Positions 58,092-64,000 of a stretch of 64,000 bases of DNA are shown piece by piece. The stretch is from Carya illinoinensis (taxonomy: Eukaryota > Streptophyta > Magnoliopsida > Fagales > Juglandaceae): positions 28,828,385-28,892,384 of the forward strand of contig NC_056759.1 in the NCBI RefSeq assembly GCF_018687715.1, given 5' to 3'. The notes beneath the pieces were generated by a model, which searched no databases, was not told the origin of the DNA, and saw nothing but the letters and a program-made list of their open reading frames with translations. The number at the start of each line of letters is the position of its first letter. The first letter of the stretch is position 1. The position numbers and the translations under genes are program-made.

Positions 58092-60004
58092 AAATAAAAA
58101 TACCCAAAATATTGCAGTAATTTGTAACACAAGCACCTAGGAGGAAGAGAACCTCATTGATCAGAATACCAAGCAAATAATTCAATCCTACATAATTACA
58201 AAATTTACAACCAAAAGCAATTGAAAAAGAATTGAGAACCTTATCAAAAGCCCCCTAAACACAAATCAAAGCTAAAAAAATACACAAAACTATGAATATA
58301 TATATACATGTATATATGCAATGGGTGAAACAGTTGAAGCAGAGAGATGGGAAGGTAGACAAAATGCGAGAGATATGATTTTGTGAAAGGAAAATTATGA
58401 AAAAGAAGAAAAACAGTGAAACTTTTACCTTTGTGCACAGAGAGAGAGCCACCGATGGGGACGAGCTAGAGAGAAGGCATAGGAGGAGAAACGCTTGTGG
58501 GAGAGAGAACTAGGGTGCTGAGGGAATAAACAGATGAGTAGGATTTATGAGGAAATAATAAAAAATGAGAAAAGCTTCTTTGCCGCCCCCATCTTGACTG
58601 TTGGTAAAATGATTTTTGATTTAATAATAAAGAAGTGATTTTACATATATTAGTGTATTTTATATTTTTTAAATATTTAAATCTATTAAAATATAAAAAG
58701 AAATACAAAAAAAAGGCCTAGCAATAAAAAGAGCGGTGCTACTCAGGCAATAGAGTAGCCCGCTCCAATAAAAAATCATATGAATTTTCTACATTAACAA
58801 ATTATATTTGGCTTGTGGGATGGATTGACCGTAGCTCATAGAACGGATAATTTAGTTGAAGATATTAACTAAATTAATAGCTCTATTTGTATTTGATCAA
58901 GTCAATATCAGTTAATAATAAGTTCATGTTAATTGTGCTTATCCAATTAATCAAAAAAGGTTTCAAATTAATAAATTAACTTTATAAATAATCAATTAAA
59001 TATTAAATGGTTAACCATATCACTATAACTGAAACATTTCAAACATTCTGAAAAAAGGGATTCTATAAACACATTTAGATGTGAAAAACCCCAAACTTTG
59101 TAGAGATTTATTTTTTTATGGTTAGTATTATTTTATTTGGAGTGTTAAGGTATAAAATTATGTAAAACTACAATTAGCCTATTAACCCATATCAATTGTT
59201 TGAGGTTTATATTTTGAGTAATTCTACTTATCATTCCAATTCTCATCATAATCTCATGATGTGACATTAGATGATTAGAGATTATTTATAATAGTTCACA
59301 TGTAAACTTATTATCTAATGTTAATCATGGAATGATGAGAGAAAGATGAAAAAATTGATGATGAATAAATTTTTTCTATAGGAATATGCCATGGGCTCAA
59401 TAATTTATTTTGGATGGCTATGGATTTAATTGAGCCCAACAAGTTGGTTAAATCATAGCTAATTCTTATTGAGCAAATAGCTTCATATTTATGAATTTTT
59501 AAATATTTACTGGATGAGATGGGCTTAGATTCAATGCTTGACCCATTGAAATTAATCAAAAGACTTTAGCCATGAAATAATAGGCAAGCTCAATAATTTA
59601 GCTAGCCCATCAAATGGCCCAACCTATGGTTAAGCCCAAGAAGATTTTTAAAAGCCCACAATGTGCCTATGGATTAGGCAAAACCCATGAGGAAGGCTGT
59701 TAGCCTTGGCCAAAATATGATGTCCTTTCGAGGGAGTTGTCTTTGCGGGATCTATTTATTTAGCGTAAGTATCTTACAATATAAGATCTATTGGATGAAA
59801 TTCTTTGCTACATAAAGTAAATCCTATGCCTTCCTGGGTCTCGCCAAACGGTACAATTTACTTAATTGAACCTTCCCTTGCCTTCTTTCATATGGGTTTG
59901 TCATGTATATCTCTTTGGTCGCATGTTGATGTTTTCTCACTTTGGTTATATAGTTTTATCTAATATAAAGTATAGAACCTAGGGTTTGGTAGAGAGATGC
60001 TCAG
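58092..60004. other. Intergenic AT-rich DNA
   Basis: No supported gene. Purine-rich GAGAGAG stretches lie near 58338-58375 and 58440-58510. Several short GAGCCCAA/AGCCCA motifs recur at 59390-59660 without a definable element. Confidence 0.45.
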
Positions 60005-60192
60005 AGTAAAATGTAAAATTAAGAAAACCTAGGTCCATGATAAGTAATTGCTTAAATACATATAGAAGCTATCTGAAATTGAATTTGACTCTACCTAAAT
60101 TAAGGGAGTATGTTTGCATAATCTAAGTCCATGACCCATTCAACATATTCTAAGACTCAAACTACTTCAACATAAATAAATATTACAATTGA
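60005..60192 (-). repeat. LTR-like segment, left copy
   Basis: Shares with 63745-63987 an exact 24-base block at its left edge (60005-60028 with 63745-63768), then TTGCTTAAATACA, ACCTAAATTAA, GCATAATCTAAG, CCATTCAACA and ATTACAATTGA in order. The gypsy pol remnant lies between the two copies, so this is best read as its 3' LTR (element on the minus strand), truncated or internally deleted. Confidence 0.6.
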
Positions 60193-60289
60193 ACGCATTT
60201 ATAGTGGAGGCTAACCATAAGCTACCTAAAAGAAAAAAGCAATGTTGAAGTGTAAACGAAGGTGTTGTATGTATATTCAGCCAATGATA

Positions 60290-62400
60290 AAAGCATGGGA
60301 ACAATCCTTCGATTGATCACTTGAGAAACATAGCCCTTGTTCATTATCTCAATTTTTCGTCAATTTGAGGGTGATATGCTAAGGTGACTAGCAATTTTGT
60401 GTCGCAAATTCAAAATAAGTCATTCCAAAACTAGTTGATGAACTCGAGATCATGGTCACTAATAATCGTTTTGGTCAATCTGTGTAGCTTGAAGATTTTG
60501 TCCATGAAGATCCTCACAACTGTTGCAACAATGTATGAGTGTCTGAGGGACTTGCTCAATCTATAAACCACAATCATAACCACACTATGCCTTATTGATG
60601 GTGATAACCTCTCAATGAAGTTCATGCTAATATTTAACAAGTTCTGAGAGGGTATTGGTAGTGGTCAGAATAGATATGCTAAATGGAAGGTTTTAACTTT
60701 GTTGCATTGACATACATCACATTCTCAAACAAATCATCAAGCCTCATCTCTCAGGCAAGGCCAAAAAAATTCTCATTTAATTATTGCATCAGTCTTTTAT
60801 CACGTGGCCCCCTAATGGACTAATTTGAAATTATTGTAGTATTTACTATTAGAATGGCATTAGTGTTCTTAGATGTAGCCTGTCTTTTTAAAAGAGTAGA
60901 CTATTACAAAACTAATTACGAGTTTGGTCTAGGCCTCCTAATGGTAGTCACTAACCAACTCCTACAACTAGGAGTCTTAGAAGTAAGATTTGTGAAGTTC
61001 TTCTATCCATTATGCCACCATTACACAGATTGTTTGAATTTGCATATTGTAATTGTTGGTATTAGTTTTTGTGAATTTTGTGAGAGTTGAAGGTCACATG
61101 TTGATTTTTTTTCAAGGGCAACTAAGATAGTGCATCTGTTACTTTGTTTGTCCTTGCACTCTTGTACTCCACCATATAGTCATAGCCAAGTATTTTAGAA
61201 ACTCACAAGTATTTCAATGCTTGTTGGTTGGTTCGTATCTCGAACACATAACCCAATAAATAATTCATTCACTTCTTTATTGTCATGACCAAGACTAGAA
61301 GCACTTTTTCATTGGTGATAAGGATAAACTCTTCCATTTTAAATGTTGACTAAGATAAGTAATAGGTCTCCATTCTTGTACAAAATTACTCTTAATCCAT
61401 CTTATAAAACCTCACATTCAACAATGAAAGCCCTAGAAAATCTAGTACTCCAACATTGGCAAATTCATTATAGCTTCCTTCACTTGACTAAATGCTCAAT
61501 GAGCCTTTTCAATCCAAAGAAATGAATTCTTTTTAAGTAGGGAGTGAGGGGAGCTACAATTGCACCATAGCTTTTTATAAACTTTCGATTTTGCCCTTTT
61601 AAGTCTTGAACTTTTTAGGAGTTAGCCAATTTATCATTGCTGATATTTTGTGACAATCTACCTTGACTACATCCCAATATATTAAATGTAAAAAAAAAAA
61701 CTTTACCTTCTGGCTATCAAAAGTACATATGGAAGCCACGACATGTAGCCATTGTGCTTTTAGATTTTCCAACATAATTTGTAATTGGTACAAGTGATCG
61801 TCTAAAGTCTTGCTATAGATAAGAATATCACAAAAGAAATACAAGAATAAACTTGTGAATATACAGTTAAAGATTTTATTCATCAAATCTTGAAAGGTTA
61901 ATGGTGAATTGGTAATTCCAAATGGCATTATCAAAAAATTCATAATGACCCTCATGGGTTTGAAAAACGATCTTTTATATATCTTTTGAGTTCATCCGGA
62001 TTTGATGGTATCGATGCCATAATTTAGAAAAGATAGTAGGCACATATAACTCATCTAATAACTTGTCAATATTAGAAATAATATTTTTATCTTTCATTGT
62101 GTCTTTATTTAATGCACGGTAGTCTACGCATATACGCCAAATGCCATTAGCCTTCCTTACTCTCAAAACAGGTGAAGAATAAGGGCTTGAACTAGTTCTA
62201 ACAATCCCATTGTGTAGAATCTCTGTGACCAAATGTTCAATCTCCCTTTTTTGGTAGTAAAGGTATTGGTATAGCCTTACACAAGTAGGTTTGACTCCTT
62301 GTAGTTGAATTTTGTGATTATGGTTACAAGGTGGAGGTAGACCATGAGTTTTAACAAAAAAAGGCCCCACATTCATCTAATAATTGTTGTACAACAATAG
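60290..62400 (-). pseudogene. Decayed Ty3/gypsy pol (RT, RNase H, integrase)
   Basis: On the minus strand, 62376-61975 encodes the start of reverse transcriptase (HGLPPPCNHNHKIQLQ, SSPYSSPVLRVRKANGIWRI, CVDYRALNKDT). 61955-61599 continues with FLIMPFGITNSPLTFQDLMN and an active site reading FFCDILIYS instead of FFDDILIYS. Near 61170-61117 lies VEYKSARTNKVTDALS, the usual RNase H to integrase junction. 60740-60431 has CDVCQCNK (zinc-binding) and NISMNFIERLSPS...VVYRLSKSLRH, the integrase core, to IISDHDLEF. Frameshifts and stops interrupt it and the active-site change makes it inactive. Confidence 0.85.
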
Positions 62401-63744
62401 CAAAATTGCTGTCCTTGAAACCATGCTATACTGTTAATAGTTGAAGCCATATCGTATTTTCTGAATCTTTTTTGAGTTTGCTAATGTGCTCCTCTTCTTC
62501 CAGAGTGCTCCTTGAGGGTTTCACGTCCTATAGTTATATTGCAACTCCATGGAGAGAAAATTAATGATGAGGTGATAAGATTCCACGATATGGGATGAAG
62601 ACTCGGCAGTCAATCCACTCCCAACACAAATCACAACCTTCTAATGTTGTTACAACAACAACAACTAGTGAATAACTAAAGAAAATCACTAGATGGGAGA
62701 TATCAGAGGAAGAACTAAGTATAAACATCTCTCATGATATAGATAGATATATATATATTTAACAACAACATTCTAAGAAATGACATTTTTAGATATCGGT
62801 AGTCGTTTGGTCGTACCCAAATAGTAAGATTCTAGAGAGAAATGCACCTAAGATCAAATATTTCAAGCTGGTTTTCGTGGAAAATCTAGACTTTCTTTTT
62901 AATGCTGCGATCACATAAAAACATACACTTTAAAGGATCAAATCTTGGGGTTGGACAGAGATCATGACCGACTCCCCTGTTCTTGACAAATGTGCATGGA
63001 GAGTGGATGTCCCACTCGCCTGCCGTTAAGGTGCTGACTAGGAAAGTCATGCCGTAATAAATACTGCGGCATGGCGGCAATAAGTAAGGGATTGGACCCT
63101 GACGCTGGATACGAAATGTTCCCCTCAACAGGTAATATATAAGCTAAGCTCATCACAAGGTGAAAATTCTTTTTAAGTTGGTTAATTCTAATAAAAATTT
63201 TCGATAGGGATATTCTAACTTTGTCATCGAAGGTTCCCTCAAAATCCCAAGATCCCCCAAGTTTTTTGTGTTGCATGTGACTGAATTGGGTACCCAATGT
63301 GCAAAATATATAATTAACAGTGTTGATATAAGAAGTTTGCAACTTGTGATCCTTATGACTGTGACAATAAGAGAAAAATTTTTAGGCTTTAAAGATCTAT
63401 TTTTTGAGTTTCGAACATCAAACCTTAAAAAATCTGGCTGAAGAGTTTGAGGTTGAATTTTCTCATTTCCTTCAACAATGGGTTACCGTTGAGCTTCAAG
63501 GTGGTTCAAGAAAAGCCTTTACCAAAATTAGTGTTCTTAGTCATGATAGCCAATTGATCATAACTTTGCTACCAAATTATTTGTTTGATAGCATACTATC
63601 TCCAAATTACCTTGACTGCCCCTATATTTCTTGTAGATGGACAGTTTCTCTCTTCAGGTTGGACACAATATTAGAGAGTTTAACATTGCAGGTATCTTCA
63701 ACCATGGTGTAGGAATGCAACTTTCAAACCACATGTTAGCTTAA
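62401..63744. other. Probable internal region of the gypsy remnant
   Basis: Between the RT remnant and the right LTR-like segment, where gag and protease would lie on the minus strand. Frames of 80-126 codons occur on both strands, but I recognise no gag zinc knuckle or protease motif, so it is either too decayed or replaced. Confidence 0.35.
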
Positions 63745-64000
63745 AGTAAAATGTAAAATTAAGAAAACAAGAGATTGTTAACTTGAAGAACCAAAAGACC
63801 TCCAACACATTGTATTTTTGCAAAGGAACAATTCTTTCCTGTCATGATAAATCCTTGTCCTTGCTTAAATACACAGTGACCAAAACTGACTGCACCTAAA
63901 TTAATGGAGCATGTTAACATGGTCATGCATAATCTAAGGCCATTAGCCATTCAACAACCCCTAAATAAAAACAAACATTACAATTGAAAAAACAAAAACA
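63745..64000 (-). repeat. LTR-like segment, right copy, cut by window end
   Basis: Homologous to 60005-60192 with one larger insertion after the exact 24-base block. In minus-strand orientation it would be the 5' LTR of the gypsy remnant. Homology runs to about 63987; the outer end is beyond or near the window edge. Confidence 0.55.

Noticed and set aside
62886..63342. 80- and 126-residue minus-strand frames as gag
   Set aside because: No zinc knuckle or other gag motif could be seen. Position is suggestive but not enough.
1..64000. tRNA or rRNA genes
   Set aside because: No intact cloverleaf or rRNA block was recognised by eye. The only tRNA-like promoter boxes belong to the SINE.

Overview
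The window looks like nuclear DNA of a woody dicot. The genes have several introns with GT-AG borders, intergenic DNA is AT-rich, and non-autonomous transposons, solo LTRs and simple repeats are dense. A SINE, the GAGATGAG-type MITEs and the hAT ends resemble repeats I associate with Fagales, perhaps Juglandaceae. That placement is an impression from memory and was not searched.

Layout. 1-13.3 kb is gene-free. It holds MITEs, three short hAT-type elements (two with exact 8-bp target-site duplications, one with a 6/8 match) and a promoter-like G-box cluster at 5.7-5.9 kb. The hAT element at 8538-9449 carries a fragment resembling a cyclin-dependent kinase inhibitor (KRP/ICK) gene. 13.4-15.5 kb (+) is a three-exon gene for an unrecognised 180-aa basic protein, with a SINE in intron 2. 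17.7-21.4 kb (-) is a three-exon radical-SAM tRNA methylthiotransferase (MiaB/CDK5RAP1 type, 623 aa). 22.9-24.2 kb has the last two exons of a broken gene, a Copia-like solo LTR and a doubtful first exon.

25.5-37.3 kb is a large composite tandem array: about seven units of roughly 1.1-2.5 kb. Each unit combines long TG tracts, GA/CT microsatellites and a conserved non-repetitive block. Many long open frames there (up to 292 codons) are artefacts of stop-poor TG/CA repeats.

41.9-43.8 kb (+) is a four-exon soluble epoxide hydrolase-like gene (323 aa) with unusual active-site residues. 47.9-51.9 kb (-) is a six-exon RCL1-type RNA 3'-phosphate cyclase-like gene (377 aa, ribosome biogenesis), with a 110-nt near-perfect foldback in its last intron. 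52.5-64 kb is transposon territory: a 1.34-kb solo LTR with an exact 5-bp duplication, a 3.9-kb LTR-like unit containing a LINE RNase H remnant and a 45-bp minisatellite, and a decayed Ty3/gypsy element on the minus strand between two LTR-like segments.

The four intact genes look like unrelated single genes with separate roles (unknown/possibly organellar, tRNA modification, epoxide hydrolysis, 18S rRNA maturation); I see no gene cluster. The most unusual structures are the composite array, the hAT element with the captured gene fragment, the altered epoxide hydrolase and the intronic foldback.
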